Numbered from the stretch's first letter, positions 25,796 to 34,675 are shown. The stretch is 64,000 nt of DNA from Actinomadura hallensis (GCF_006716765.1 NZ_VFPO01000001.1:3286001-3350000), one strand, 5' to 3'. Translations and numbers: made by a program. The notes: generated from the sequence alone by a model not told the origin.

Positions 25796-26131
25796 GGCGA
25801 AGGTCCTTCCGTGCGATGTGTCGTTCTGGTCCTCATGGACGCGTCGCACGGGCCCCCGCCGGATCGACATCTCCGCCGAGATTTCTCCGAGAATCTTTTC
25901 CCGGCCGTGTCGGCGCAGGTCAGAGCCGGGTGGGCACGCCGGGCCCGGTGGGGGCGGACGCGGCGGCAGTGCCGGTGGGGGCGGACGCGGCGGCGGCGCG
26001 GGAGGCGCGGCGTCCGGCCCGAGCGGCAGCTCTGCCCGCGGCACGTCCGGGTCCCGTCCGCAGGCGGCCAGGATCTTCGGAGGCAGCCCGCGCCCGGGGC
26101 CGTGACCTGCCCGCGGCGGCCCGTTCAGCCG
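25796..26131. other. Intergenic region, 336 bp, with a 23-bp repeat
   Basis: No gene found. It holds the DoxX promoter and, at 25945-25967 and 25972-25994, two exact copies of a 23-bp GC-rich unit beginning CCGGTGGGGGCGG. The remainder shows no dyad or coding pattern. Confidence 0.5.
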
Positions 26132-26173
26132 CCGCAGATCACGCGCCGCAGATCACGCGCCGCAGGTCACGTG
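26132..26173. repeat. Three 14-bp tandem repeats over the aminotransferase stop
   Basis: CCGCAGATCACGCG at 26132-26145 and 26146-26159, then the variant CCGCAGGTCACGTG at 26160-26173. Each contains TCA; on the minus strand these are TGA codons 14 bp apart and therefore in all three frames. The gene's own stop is the TCA at 26167-26169. Confidence 0.92.
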
Positions 26174-27332
26174 TCGGGGAGCCTGTCGCGAAGGACGTGG
26201 GGCGCGAGCAGCGCGGCGGCGTTGTCGACGTCGTCGTCGCCGGTGGACAGGTGGAACGCGCAGCGCAGCCGTCCCGCGCGGACCGAGGCGACCACGCCGC
26301 CGTCGCGCAGCCTCTGCGCGGTGCCGTCGGCGACGGGCACCGACACGATCGCCGAGTCGCCGGGCGGCAGGTCCAGCGCGTCGCGGAACCGGCGCGCCAG
26401 CCGCGTGTCGTGCGCGTGGATCGCCTCGACGCCGACGCGCACCAGCAGTTCCAGGGCGGGTGCGTGTCCGGCCCAGCACTGCCACGCCGGCGACAGGTCC
26501 AGGCGGCGGGCGCCAGCCGCAGCGGCAGCCCGTAGACCGAGTCCCAGATGTCGGCGCCGGCGTACCAGCCGGCGCCGACCGGCGGCAGGTCGGCCAGCGC
26601 GTCGGGAGAGCCGGTGAAGAAGCAGGTGCCGCGCGGCCCGAGCAGCCACTTGTACCCGCCGCACACCAGCCAGTCGACCCGGCCGGCCGGCAGCGGCAGC
26701 CACCCGGCGGCCTGGGTGGCGTCGAGCAGGATCCGGGCGCCGTGCGCGCGGGCGGCGTCGATCACGTCCTCCATGGGGGCGATGCGGCCGTCGGCGGACT
26801 GCACCGCCGACACCGCGACCAGGCCGGTGCTGCCGTCGACGGCGTCGGCGATCCGCTCCAGCGGCACCGACCGCACGGTCAGCTCCGGCCGCGCGGCGAA
26901 CGGCCACAGCAGCGAGGTGAAGTCGCCCTCGGCGGTCAGCACCGTGGACCCGGCGGGCAGGGACGCCGCGACCAGGCCGGTGAAGTACGACACCTGCGGG
27001 CCGCAGGCGACCTGCGCGGCGGGGACGCCGAGCAGCCGCGCGAACGCCTCCCGGGAGCGGGCGACGGCCTCGTCCATCGCCTCGGCGGTCATCAGCCCGG
27101 CGGCGCGGTCGCGCTCGGCGGCCAGCATCGCCTCGTGCGCGGCGCGGGGCGGCAGGCCGTAGGTGGCGGTGTTGAGGTAGGCGACGCCGGCGCCGAACTC
27201 GCGGCGGGCCTCCTCGACCGTAAGGGTCCCCTCCGGCCCTGCGGTCTCCGGCGGCCCTGCGGTCTCCGGCGGCCCTGCGGTCTCCGGCTGCGCGGGCCGG
27301 GCGGGGCGGGTCTGTTCTGCTGGAACGCTCAT
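26167..27332 (-). pseudogene. Class V PLP-dependent aminotransferase, frameshifted (EgtE/SufS-like fold)
   Basis: From the ATG at 27330-27332 the frame gives [52 protein letters not shown] (PLP Asp) and [18 protein letters not shown] (PLP Lys), then GLPLRLAP. Here, near 26510, homology jumps to the neighbouring frame as [20 protein letters not shown], continuing to the stop at 26167 with a normal C-terminal domain. About 390 residues would result if the shift were repaired, standard for the family (cysteine desulfurase, EgtE and kynureninase-like enzymes). It is a recent frameshift or a sequencing error. The N-terminus carries a triple PETAGP repeat. Divergent from LysR. Confidence 0.75.
27233..27286. 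repeat. 18-bp tandem repeat, about three copies, in the aminotransferase N-terminus
   Basis: GCGGCCCTGCGGTCTCCG at 27251-27268 and 27269-27286, with a copy differing in its first bases at 27233-27250. It encodes the repeated Pro-Glu-Thr-Ala-Gly-Pro near the start of the minus-strand aminotransferase. The unit is a multiple of three, so the frame is kept. Confidence 0.9.
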
Positions 27333-27416
27333 GCACCGATCGTCGGGCACCCCCCGCCCATAGCACAAAGTAAGGTTTTCTGGGCGGCCCATCAGTGCGG
27401 TTGATACCTTGCGGGC

Positions 27417-28493
27417 ATGCTGGACCTGCACCGGGGACGGATCCTGCGGGAGGTGGCGCGGCTGGGGTCGATGACCGCCGCCGCCCGGTCCCTCGCCTAC
27501 ACCCAGCCCGCCGTGTCGCACCACATCGCCCGGCTGGAGGCCGAGGCCGGCACCCCGCTGGTGGTCCGGCACGGCCGCGGGGTGCGGCTGACCGAGGCGG
27601 GGCGGATCCTGGTCGAGCACGTCGAGGACGTCCTGGCGCGGATGGCCGACGCCGAGGAGCAGATCGCCGCGATCGCGGGGCTGCGCGCGGGGCGGGTGCG
27701 GGTCGCGGCGTTCCCCACCGCCGCCGGCGGGCTGCTGCCCGACGCGCTGGCGCGGCTGCGGGCCCGCGCGCCGGGGGTGACGGTCACCGTGGAGGACGCC
27801 GAGCCGGAGCAGGCGCTGGCGGCGCTGCGGGCGGGCGACGCCGACGTGGCGGTGGTGTTCCGCTACCCCTACAACCCGCCCGACACCGACGGCCGGCTCC
27901 GCGAGGTGGTGCTGGGCGAGGACCCGGTGCGGGTGCTGGTCCCGGCCGGGCACCCGGTCGCGTCGGCGCGGCGGCCGCGGCTGGCCGACCTGGCGGGCGA
28001 GACGTGGGCGTCGGGCTGCGCGCGGTGCCGCGACCACCTGCGGTGGGCGTGCCGGCGGGCCGGGTTCACCCCCGACATCGCGTTCGCGACCGAGGACCAC
28101 GTGGCGGTCCAGCGGCTGGTGGCGCGCGGGCTGGCGGTGGCGGCGCTGCCGCGGCTGGCGCTGGGGCTGCACGCCGAGCCGGGCGTGGCGCGTCCCCCGG
28201 TCGCGGGGACCGGCGCGCGCCGCATCGCCGCGCTGGTCCCGGCGGGCCCGCGTCCCCCGGCGGTGGCGGCGCTGCTGGAGGAGCTGGCCGCCGTCGCCGC
28301 CGCGCTCCCCGGCCCGGATTCGGGTGCGGGCGCCGACCCGGGCGCCGAGGCGGGCGCCGTGGCGGGCGTGGATCCGGGGCGGGGGCTAGGACAGGTGGCG
28401 GTGCAGGTCGGTGAGGCGCCCGGCGGTGGCCCGGACGGCCCGGGCCAGGGCGGGCAGCCGGTCGTCGCCGAACCGGACCGCCGGGCCCTGTAG
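27417..28493 (+). CDS. LysR-family transcriptional regulator
   Basis: A 358-residue protein from the ATG at 27417. Residues 1-60 are the winged helix-turn-helix ([40 protein letters not shown]); residues 88-290 are the periplasmic-binding-type effector domain ([51 protein letters not shown]). It is divergent from the aminotransferase gene with 84 bp between starts, the usual LysR arrangement, so that gene is its probable target. The last 60 residues (Gly/Asp/Pro-rich) extend past the normal domain and are encoded opposite the 3' end of the IclR gene (108-bp overlap). Confidence 0.9.
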   Translation: MLDLHRGRILREVARLGSMTAAARSLAYTQPAVSHHIARLEAEAGTPLVVRHGRGVRLTEAGRILVEHVEDVLARMADAEEQIAAIAGLRAGRVRVAAFPTAAGGLLPDALARLRARAPGVTVTVEDAEPEQALAALRAGDADVAVVFRYPYNPPDTDGRLREVVLGEDPVRVLVPAGHPVASARRPRLADLAGETWASGCARCRDHLRWACRRAGFTPDIAFATEDHVAVQRLVARGLAVAALPRLALGLHAEPGVARPPVAGTGARRIAALVPAGPRPPAVAALLEELAAVAAALPGPDSGAGADPGAEAGAVAGVDPGRGLGQVAVQVGEAPGGGPDGPGQGGQPVVAEPDRRAL

Positions 28494-29153
28494 CGCGACG
28501 GCGGCGAAGACGCGGCCGCCGCCGTCGCGGACCGGCGCGCCGACCGCGCGGACGCCCGCCAGGCGCTCCTCGTCGTTGACCGAGTGGCCGCGTTCACGGG
28601 TCCGCGCCAGGTCCTCCTCCAGTTCGCGGCGCGTGGTGAGGGTGGCGGGGGTGTAGCGGCGGTACGGCTCGTCCATCGTGACGGGGTCGTCGCCGAACGC
28701 CAGCAGCGCCTTTCCCATCGCGCACGCGTGGACGGGGTTGCGGCCGCCCGGCGGCTGCTCGTAGCGCAGCGGCTGCGCGGAGGGCAGGTGCAGCAGGACC
28801 GCGACCTCGTCGCCGGCGCGGACCCCGAGGCTGACGGCCTCGCCGGTGTCGTCGCGCAGCGCGGTCAGCTCCGGCTGCAGCAGGGTGGCGCCCATCCGTT
28901 CCAGCGCCAGCCGCCCCAGTATCGCGGCGGTGGGGCCGAGGAAGTACCGGTCGGTCGCGGGGTCCAGCCCCAGCATCCCGGTGGCGTGCAGGGCGTGCAC
29001 GATGCGGTGCGCGGTGCTGACCGACAGCCCCGCGCGGCGGGCGATCTCCGTGGGGGTCTGCCGGTCGGCGTCCTCGAACGAGCGGAGCACCGCCACGGAC
29101 CTGTCCACCGTCCGCGTGCCGGGCCTGGGCTGTCCCGCGGGCCGCTCGCTCAT
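28386..29153 (-). CDS. IclR-family transcriptional regulator
   Basis: A 255-residue protein from the ATG at 29151-29153. The N-terminal winged helix reads TVDRSVAVLRSFEDADRQTP then IARRAGLSVSTAHRIVHALH; the effector domain has GTVVSL-like GEAVSLGVRAGDEVAVL, HACAMGKALLAFGDD and RERGHSVNDEERLAGVRAVG, then [14 protein letters not shown]. All IclR landmarks are present and the length is normal. No operon partner is evident; its gene is convergent with LysR and their 3' ends overlap. Confidence 0.92.
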   Translation of the reverse strand: MSERPAGQPRPGTRTVDRSVAVLRSFEDADRQTPTEIARRAGLSVSTAHRIVHALHATGMLGLDPATDRYFLGPTAAILGRLALERMGATLLQPELTALRDDTGEAVSLGVRAGDEVAVLLHLPSAQPLRYEQPPGGRNPVHACAMGKALLAFGDDPVTMDEPYRRYTPATLTTRRELEEDLARTRERGHSVNDEERLAGVRAVGAPVRDGGGRVFAAVALQGPAVRFGDDRLPALARAVRATAGRLTDLHRHLS

Positions 29154-29314
29154 CGGCCCGCCGGCCGCGGGGGGCCGGTGTCGATCTCGTTCACGCGCCC
29201 ATTTTCCCACCGGGCCCCTTCCGCGCGACGGGCAGGGGCCGCACGGCGGCGGTGCGCCCGCGGCCACGCCGGCCGGGTCGGCCCGCCGGTCCGGCCCGCC
29301 GGTCCGGGCGCCGG

Positions 29315-30346
29315 TCAGGCGCCGCCGTCCCGGCGGCGGGCGGCGCGGGAGAGGCGGCCGGCCATCGCGGTGAGGCGCGCGGTCAGCTCGGGCGGCCCTT
29401 CGACCTCGAAGTCCAGGTCGAGGTAGGCGATGCGCAGCGCCGTCCATTCCAGGGAGTCGGGGGTGGTGCGCAGGACGCAGGTGCGCCCGTCGACGGGCTC
29501 GATCTCGGCGTCGCCGACCCGGAACCGGTCGGCCAGCTCGCCGGCGGAGGCGTGGACGGTCAGCACCGCGCTCACCGGCTCCGGCCCGGCCCGGGAGCGG
29601 GCCACGAACGCGGCGGGGTCCCCGCCGGGCACCTCGCGCGGCGCGAACCGCACCCCGGTGGGGCGGGGGCAGGTGAGGCGGTCGACACGGAAACTCCGCC
29701 ATCCTCCGCCGCCGTCACCGGTGCCGCCCCGGCTCCCGCTTCCGGGGCCGGCGCGGCCGCCGGTGTCGTAGGCGACCAGGTACCAGCGGCGGGCGGCGGG
29801 GACCAGGCCGTGCGGTTCGGCGGCGCGGCGGGTCTCGCGGCCGTCCCCGCCGCGGTAGGTGAAGCGGAGCACCTCGCGGTCGCGGCACGCCGCGGCCAGG
29901 ACGGTCAGGGTCCGCGGGTCGGCGCGCGGCCCGGCGGGCGGGCCGTTCAGGGGGGTCGTGGCGGCGTGCAGGGCGCCGACGCGGCGCCGCAGCCGGGCGG
30001 GCAGGACCTGTTCGAGCTTGGCCAGGGCCCGCACCGCCGCCTCCCCGAGCCCTTCGACCGCTCCCCCGGCGCCCGTCCCGGCGGCGGTGCGCAGGCCCAC
30101 GGCGATCGCGACGGCCTCCTCGTCGTCGAGCAGCAGCGGCGGCATCGCCGTCCCGGCCTCCAGCCCGTACCCGCCGCCCGCGCCGGGCCCGGCGTGCACG
30201 GGGTAGCCGAGGTCGCGCAGCCGCCGGATGTCGCGGCGGACGGTGCGGGCGCTGACGCCGAGCCGTTCGCACAGCTCCGGGCCGCTCCACTCGCGGCGGG
30301 CCTGCAGCAGCGACAGCAGCCGCAGCAGCCGTTCGGACGGGGACAC
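29315..30346 (-). CDS. WYL-domain transcriptional regulator (YafY/PafC type)
   Basis: A 343-residue protein from the GTG at 30344-30346. HTH_11 domain at 5-55 (RLLRLLSLLQARREWSGPEL, LGVSARTVRRDIRRLRDLGYPV), then GYGLEAGTAMPPLLLDDEEA, typical of the group. The WYL domain (about 155-240) contains FTYRGGDGRETRRAAEPHGL and the RRWYLVAYDTG motif that gives the domain its W-Y-L name, interrupted by a Gly/Ser-rich loop at about 220-235. The C-terminal WCX extension follows. It is divergent from the PPOX gene (162 bp between starts), its likely target. Confidence 0.92.
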   Translation of the reverse strand: MSPSERLLRLLSLLQARREWSGPELCERLGVSARTVRRDIRRLRDLGYPVHAGPGAGGGYGLEAGTAMPPLLLDDEEAVAIAVGLRTAAGTGAGGAVEGLGEAAVRALAKLEQVLPARLRRRVGALHAATTPLNGPPAGPRADPRTLTVLAAACRDREVLRFTYRGGDGRETRRAAEPHGLVPAARRWYLVAYDTGGRAGPGSGSRGGTGDGGGGWRSFRVDRLTCPRPTGVRFAPREVPGGDPAAFVARSRAGPEPVSAVLTVHASAGELADRFRVGDAEIEPVDGRTCVLRTTPDSLEWTALRIAYLDLDFEVEGPPELTARLTAMAGRLSRAARRRDGGA

Positions 30347-30508
30347 GCCCCCAGTATGCGCGCCGACGCGGCCACATCCTGACCGCATTTCGCGTCCCGG
30401 CCGCGTCGCCGCCCCGGGGTGGCGACGCCCCGGGGGTGGCGGCGCCGATGAGTTCGCGGGAGCGGGCCCGTCCATATATCGACACCCTTCGTCGGGGAGG
30501 AGACGACG

Positions 30509-31052
30509 ATGACCGACCGCAAGCCCGTCAAGACCCGCAATCTCGACATCTACGGCAGCGGCGAGCTGGCCTGGGACACCGCGCGGGACGCGCTGATCGC
30601 GGCGCTGCCCAGGCCGGAGACGGCGGTGTTCCTGGGCACCGTGCGTCCCGACGGGCGTCCCCACGCGGCGGGCGTCGGGGCGCTGTGGTACGACGGCGAC
30701 CTGTACTTCACCAGCGGTCCCGGCACCCGCAAGTCCCGCGACCTGGCGGCCAACCCGGCGTGCAGCCTGCAACCCGGCGTGCAGCCTGTCGGTCCGGGCG
30801 CCGGGCGTGGACCTGGTGTTCGAGGGCGAGGCCGCCCGCGTCACCGACCCCGCCGTGCTGGAGCCGGTCGCCGCCGGGTACCGGGAGGGCGGCTGGCCGG
30901 CGCGGGTGGACGGCGACGCGCTGACCGCCCCGTTCAGCGCGCAGAGCGCGGGGCCGCCGCCGTGGCACGTGTACCGCCTCGCCTTCCGCACCGCGGTCGG
31001 GGTGGCGACGGCCGAGCCGTTCGGCGCGTCCCACTGGACGTTCCCCGCCTGA
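30509..31052 (+). pseudogene. Pyridoxamine-5'-phosphate-oxidase-like (PPOX) flavin protein gene broken by a 19-bp duplication
   Basis: The ATG at 30509 follows GGGGAGGAGA. The frame encodes AALPRPETAVFLGTVRPDGR then PHAAGVGALWYDGDLYFTSG and GTRKSRDLAANPACSL, the split-barrel FMN fold. At 30751-30788 a 19-bp unit is exactly duplicated (+1 frame), after which the original frame reads an unrelated Gly/Arg sequence. Removing one copy restores SVRAPGVDLVFEGEAARVTD through WHVYRLAFRTAVGVATAEPF and GASHWTFPA to the TGA at 31050-31052, a complete protein of about 175 residues. The gene is thus disrupted by a reversible-looking event. Divergent from the WYL regulator. Confidence 0.88.
30751..30788. 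repeat. Exact 19-bp tandem duplication inside the PPOX gene
   Basis: CAACCCGGCGTGCAGCCTG at 30751-30769 and again at 30770-30788 without mismatch. Since 19 is not a multiple of three, gain or loss of one unit switches the reading frame of the host gene. Confidence 0.97.
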
Positions 31053-31121
31053 CGCGCCCACGCGGCATGCCCCCTGCCGGGGCCGCCGCGGGGGGCCGCC
31101 GCGGGGGCGGGCCGCTGCGGG

Positions 31122-31604
31122 TCAGGGGAACAGGCCGGTGGCGGCGACCGCCTCGGCGGGACCGGCGGCGTTGACGATGCCGCCGGCGGGCCGCCCGTCG
31201 CGGTCGTGGACGTGCCATCCGCCGATCTGGACGACGGGGACGGTGCCGCGCCGCATCGCCAGCGCGACCTCCGACAGCGTCCCCCAGGAACCCCCGACGG
31301 CGATGACGGCGTCGGCGGCGTTGACGATGACGTTGTTGCGGGCCTGGCCGAGGCCGGTGGGCAGCACGACGGTCAGGTCGGGCCCGGCGGCGGTGCGGTC
31401 GGCGGCGGGCAGGATCCCGACCGTGACGCCCCCGGCGGAGCGGGCGCCGGCGGCCGCGGCGGCCATCACCCCGCCGAGGCCGCCGCACACGACCACGGCG
31501 CCGTGCCCGGCGAGCAGGCGCCCGGTCTCGTGGGCGTGGTCCCATTCGGCCTCGGTGCATTCGGCGGGCCCGCACACCGCGACCTGGACGGGCACGGCCG
31601 TCAT
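31122..31604 (-). CDS. LOG/TIGR00725-family Rossmann protein
   Basis: A 160-residue protein from the ATG at 31602-31604. Visible features are [47 protein letters not shown] and IAVGGSWGTLSEVALAMRRG. The G-G-x-G-T-x-x-E motif and the preceding GG loops are those of the lysine-decarboxylase-like (LOG) superfamily, whose members cleave nucleotide 5'-monophosphates or bind nucleotides; this short branch has no assigned reaction. It overlaps the upstream pterin dehydratase gene by four bases, so the two are translated together. Confidence 0.85.
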   Translation of the reverse strand: MTAVPVQVAVCGPAECTEAEWDHAHETGRLLAGHGAVVVCGGLGGVMAAAAAGARSAGGVTVGILPAADRTAAGPDLTVVLPTGLGQARNNVIVNAADAVIAVGGSWGTLSEVALAMRRGTVPVVQIGGWHVHDRDGRPAGGIVNAAGPAEAVAATGLFP

Positions 31605-31900
31605 CGCGCGCCGTGGCGGGCGGCGATCCGGTCGATCGCCGCGGCGAGGTCGAAGTCCTTGACGGTCAGGCCGCCGGCGCTGTGGGTGGTCAGCGCGAAC
31701 GTCAGGGTGCGCCAGCGGATGTCGATGTCGGGGTGGTGGTCGGCGTCCTCGGCGGCGCGGGCGACGTCGGCGACCACGTCGATGCCGGCGAGGAAGGTGG
31801 GCGCCTCGACCCGCCGGCGGATCAGGTCGCCGTCGCGGTCCCAGGCGGGCAGGTCGCGCAGGCGTTCGGCGACGGCGGCGTCGTCGAGCGTGTCGGCCAT
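31601..31900 (-). CDS. Pterin-4a-carbinolamine dehydratase
   Basis: A 99-residue protein from the ATG at 31898-31900. The core motif DADHHPDIDIRWRTLTFALT contains the catalytic His-His-Pro and the helix-capping Asp, followed by TTHSAGGLTVKDFDLAAAID; RDLPAWDRDGDLIRRRVEAP matches the first strands. Length is typical. The enzyme dehydrates 4a-hydroxytetrahydropterin, regenerating pterin cofactor, and in bacteria can serve molybdopterin-linked metabolism. It is translationally coupled to the LOG-like gene. Confidence 0.92.
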   Translation of the reverse strand: MADTLDDAAVAERLRDLPAWDRDGDLIRRRVEAPTFLAGIDVVADVARAAEDADHHPDIDIRWRTLTFALTTHSAGGLTVKDFDLAAAIDRIAARHGAR

Positions 31901-32025
31901 CGGGATCACTCCCCGGTTCGTTCGGCGCGGATGACCTTCCGTCTTCGAGTACATCACGGGCCCGCCCGCCGGCCCCGCCGGGGCCGCGGCCGTCCGGGGC
32001 GGGGAGGCCGTCCGGCGGGGAGGGG

Positions 32026-33282
32026 TCAGGAGGCGCGGTCGCGGGGCGGTCGCCCGTCCTCGTCCCGGGTGGCCTCGGCCCACACGTCCACGCCCGGCCG
32101 CCGCACGCCGGCCGCCGGCCGGACGCCGGTGGCCGCCCGGACGGTGACGGTCCCGCCGGCCGCCGCGGGCGCGGGGCGGGTCGCGGTGATCCAGGTGGTC
32201 TTGGCGACGTCGACGACGATGTCGCGGGCGACGTCGGTGATGACGCCGCGCAGCGCGTCGCGCATGGCGAGCTTGAGGGCGTCGCGGAGCAGCTCGCGCA
32301 GGACCGCCTCGACCGCGGCGGTGGCGGCGCGGGAGGCGGCGCGCACGGCCAGGTCGCGGGCGGTGCGGGCGACGGCGCTGCCGGCCACGGCGCCGGCGAG
32401 GCCGGCGGCGTCGCGGGCCGCGCCGCGCACGGCGGGGTCGGCGGCCGCGCGGGCCGCCAGCCCGGCGGCGGCGCCGGTCAGGGGCGCGAGCTCGGGGGCC
32501 GCTGCGGCGGCGCGGGCGCCGTCGCGGACGGCGGCGGCCAAGTCGCGGGCGGCCTGCTCGGAGGTCTCGCGGACCACGCGGGCGACGACGTCGCGGCCCG
32601 CGGTCATGGCGGCGTCGGCGGCCGCGTCGGCGACGGTGTCGACCACGGCGTCCACGACGGTCCGGGTGGCGGCCTGCACGACCGGGGCGGCCGCGGTGCG
32701 GGCGGCGGCCTCGGCGGCCGCGTCGGCGGCGGCGCGGGCGAGGGGGTGGCCGGCGAACAGCCGGGCGGCCTCGGCCAGGGGGTGCCGCGCGGCCTGCTGG
32801 GCGGCCTGCTCGGCGAGGGTCATCGCGGTGGCGGCGGCCTCGAACGCGCCCGCGGCGGCGGGGTTGGCCGCGGCGGCGGCGCGGGCCTCGGTGACGGCGC
32901 GTTCGGCGGCGGCCGAGGCGGCCTTGACGGCCGCGTCGCGGGCGGCGCGTTCGACGGCGTCCATCGCGGGGGTGCCCGCCAGCTGGTCCACGACGCGGGC
33001 CGCGGCGACCGCGGCGGCCTCCCGCGCGGCGGCGAGCACGGGTCCGCCCGCGGCCGCGGCCGTCCGGGCGGCGCTCTCGGCGGCGGGTGCGAGCCCGTCG
33101 AAGATCTCCTCCAGCCGCCGCGCGGCGGCCCGGTCGGCGTCGGTGGCCCACGACCCCGGCGCGGGCGGCTCCCCGGTCGCGGGCGTCCCGGCGAGGTCGC
33201 CGGATCGGCTCTCCCGCCGGTCCCGGCCGTCCTCCCGGTGGTCTTGGTGCCTGTCGTCCCGGTCGCTGTCGTCCACGGCCAC
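32026..33282 (-). CDS. Long alanine-rich helical protein of unknown function
   Basis: A 418-residue protein from the GTG at 33280-33282 behind AAGGGGC. After a hydrophilic Asp/Arg/His-rich head of about 50 residues, nearly all the chain is Ala (estimated near 40%) with Arg, Asp, Glu and Val in a helical periodicity, for example AAARVVDQLAGTPAMDAVER and ARTAAAPVVQAATRTVVDAV. There is no signal peptide, no long hydrophobic segment and no cysteine-based motif. The region VLRELLRDALKLAMRDALRG near residue 345 is an amphipathic helix. LEA-like, apolipoprotein-like or coiled-coil roles are conceivable. I recognise no family. Probably transcribed alone. Confidence 0.6.
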   Translation of the reverse strand: MAVDDSDRDDRHQDHREDGRDRRESRSGDLAGTPATGEPPAPGSWATDADRAAARRLEEIFDGLAPAAESAARTAAAAGGPVLAAAREAAAVAAARVVDQLAGTPAMDAVERAARDAAVKAASAAAERAVTEARAAAAANPAAAGAFEAAATAMTLAEQAAQQAARHPLAEAARLFAGHPLARAAADAAAEAAARTAAAPVVQAATRTVVDAVVDTVADAAADAAMTAGRDVVARVVRETSEQAARDLAAAVRDGARAAAAAPELAPLTGAAAGLAARAAADPAVRGAARDAAGLAGAVAGSAVARTARDLAVRAASRAATAAVEAVLRELLRDALKLAMRDALRGVITDVARDIVVDVAKTTWITATRPAPAAAGGTVTVRAATGVRPAAGVRRPGVDVWAEATRDEDGRPPRDRAS

Positions 33283-33955
33283 GCCCCTTAGCACGATCCG
33301 CCCCCAAATCACCATAACTGCCGGGCGGCGCCGCGGGTTCCGTGAAAGCCCCCGGCCCGGGGCCGCGGGCCGATCTGATCCCGCGTCTCTGATCCCGCGT
33401 CGCCGTCGCGCGCGTCGCCGCGGTCGACCAAGGCCGACCGGGCGCCCGGCGCGGCCGAAACCGAAGCGCGGGCGGCCGCCGCACCGAGCCGGGCTGCGCG
33501 GTGCCGGCCGCCGTCGAGGACGGGACGCCGCCGCCGCGCCGCCTCGCCGCCCACCGCAGGCCCCAGCGCGAGAACGGCTGGATCGCCTCCCGCCCGCCGC
33601 AAGGAGATCTCCCGCGCGCAGCGGCGGATGTACCGGGAGCGGCGCCGGGACCGCCGACCGGTCCGAAACCCGTGTTTCCGGAAGCCGCCGCACGCCGCCG
33701 GTTCCTCCGTCGCGAACCATGACGGCTGTTGCGCTCCGAGCGGCCCGCATGGGCCGCTCGGAGCGATGACGGCGCAGGTGGTGGACGGGTCCGATCCCGC
33801 CGCGGCTGAGACCGCCCGGTGCCCGGATCGGAGCGGCGGCCGAGGCGCGGCCGCGGGCGCGGCGGGTTTTGCGGCGCTGCGGCGGGTCGTTTCCGGTCCC
33901 GTTTTGGGTATGGCGTACGCAACTAGGATGGCCTGGGAGAGCGTCAGGAGGTCCG
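33283..33955. other. 670-bp intergenic region between divergent genes
   Basis: No convincing gene. It contains the promoter of the Ala-rich gene, a GC-rich middle with the short repeat GATCCCGCGTCT/G (33377-33403), and the hairpin at 33732-33765. Near the TetR start, GCGTACGC (33913-33920) is a small palindrome in promoter position. Confidence 0.5.
33732..33765. terminator. Perfect 15-bp stem hairpin
   Basis: CGCTCCGAGCGGCCC (33732-33746) and its exact complement (33751-33765) around the loop GCAT. It has terminator strength, but both neighbouring genes point away from it, so an attenuator, a decayed gene's terminator or a protein-binding site is also possible. Confidence 0.45.
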
Positions 33956-34675
33956 GTGACAGGCGCCGAGCACGTCAGCATCTGGTCGATCCCCGAGCGG
34001 CAGGGCCGCGGCCCCCGGCCCGCCTACAGCCGCGTCCAGATCACCGAGGCGGCGATCCGCATCGCCGACGCCGACGGGCTGGAGGCCGCCTCGATGCGCC
34101 GCATCGCCGCCGACCTGGGCACGGCCGCGATGTCGCTGTACCGGTACGTGCCGTCCCGCGGCGATCTGATCGAGCTGATGGCCGACCACGTGCTGGCCGA
34201 GATGGACATCCCGAGCCGTCCCAGCGGGGACTGGCGCGCCGACCTGACGCTGATCGCCGAGAGCACCCGGGCGATGTGGCTGCGGCATCCGTGGCTGGCG
34301 GGCCTGGACGGCACCCGCGCCCTGCTGGGCCCCAACCGGCTGCGGCTGCTGGAGTTCGCGATCGGCGCGCTGGACGTCGGCCCGCCCATCGACGACGTCA
34401 TCACGCTGATCGACATGCTGAACGGCTACGTCCAGCACGTCGTGCGCAGCGAGATCGCCGCGTCCCGCGGCGGTGACGGGACGGGCAGGCCCGAGCCGTG
34501 GATGACGCGCAGCGACCCCCACCTGCGGGAGCTGCTGGCCACCGGCGCCTACCCGGCGTTCGAGCGGGTGGTGCGCGACGCGCGGCTGCCGCGCATGACC
34601 GGCGAGGAACAGTTCCGCCACGGCCTGGAACGGGTCCTGGACTGCATCGACTGCGCGCTGCGCTGCCCCCGCTGA
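33956..34675 (+). CDS. TetR-family regulator (TetR_C type)
   Basis: A 239-residue protein; the GTG at 33956 follows CAGGAGG. DNA-binding region: RVQITEAAIRIADADGLEAA then MRRIAADLGTAAMSLYRYVP and SRGDLIELMAD, the form found in the tetracycline-repressor-like subgroup with the AMSLYRYV recognition helix. The C-terminal domain (DWRADLTLIAESTRAMWLRH, HPWLAGLDGTRALLGPNRLR) matches TetR_C. Such proteins often repress a divergent oxidoreductase or transporter, but no such gene is adjacent here. The convergent alpha/beta hydrolase lies 88 bp downstream. Confidence 0.9.
   Translation: MTGAEHVSIWSIPERQGRGPRPAYSRVQITEAAIRIADADGLEAASMRRIAADLGTAAMSLYRYVPSRGDLIELMADHVLAEMDIPSRPSGDWRADLTLIAESTRAMWLRHPWLAGLDGTRALLGPNRLRLLEFAIGALDVGPPIDDVITLIDMLNGYVQHVVRSEIAASRGGDGTGRPEPWMTRSDPHLRELLATGAYPAFERVVRDARLPRMTGEEQFRHGLERVLDCIDCALRCPR

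Noticed and set aside
31601..33922. 773-codon frame extending upstream of the pterin dehydratase
   Set aside because: Only the last 99 codons match a family; the rest is the reverse-strand shadow of the Ala-rich gene in another frame, made of Arg/Gly/Pro.
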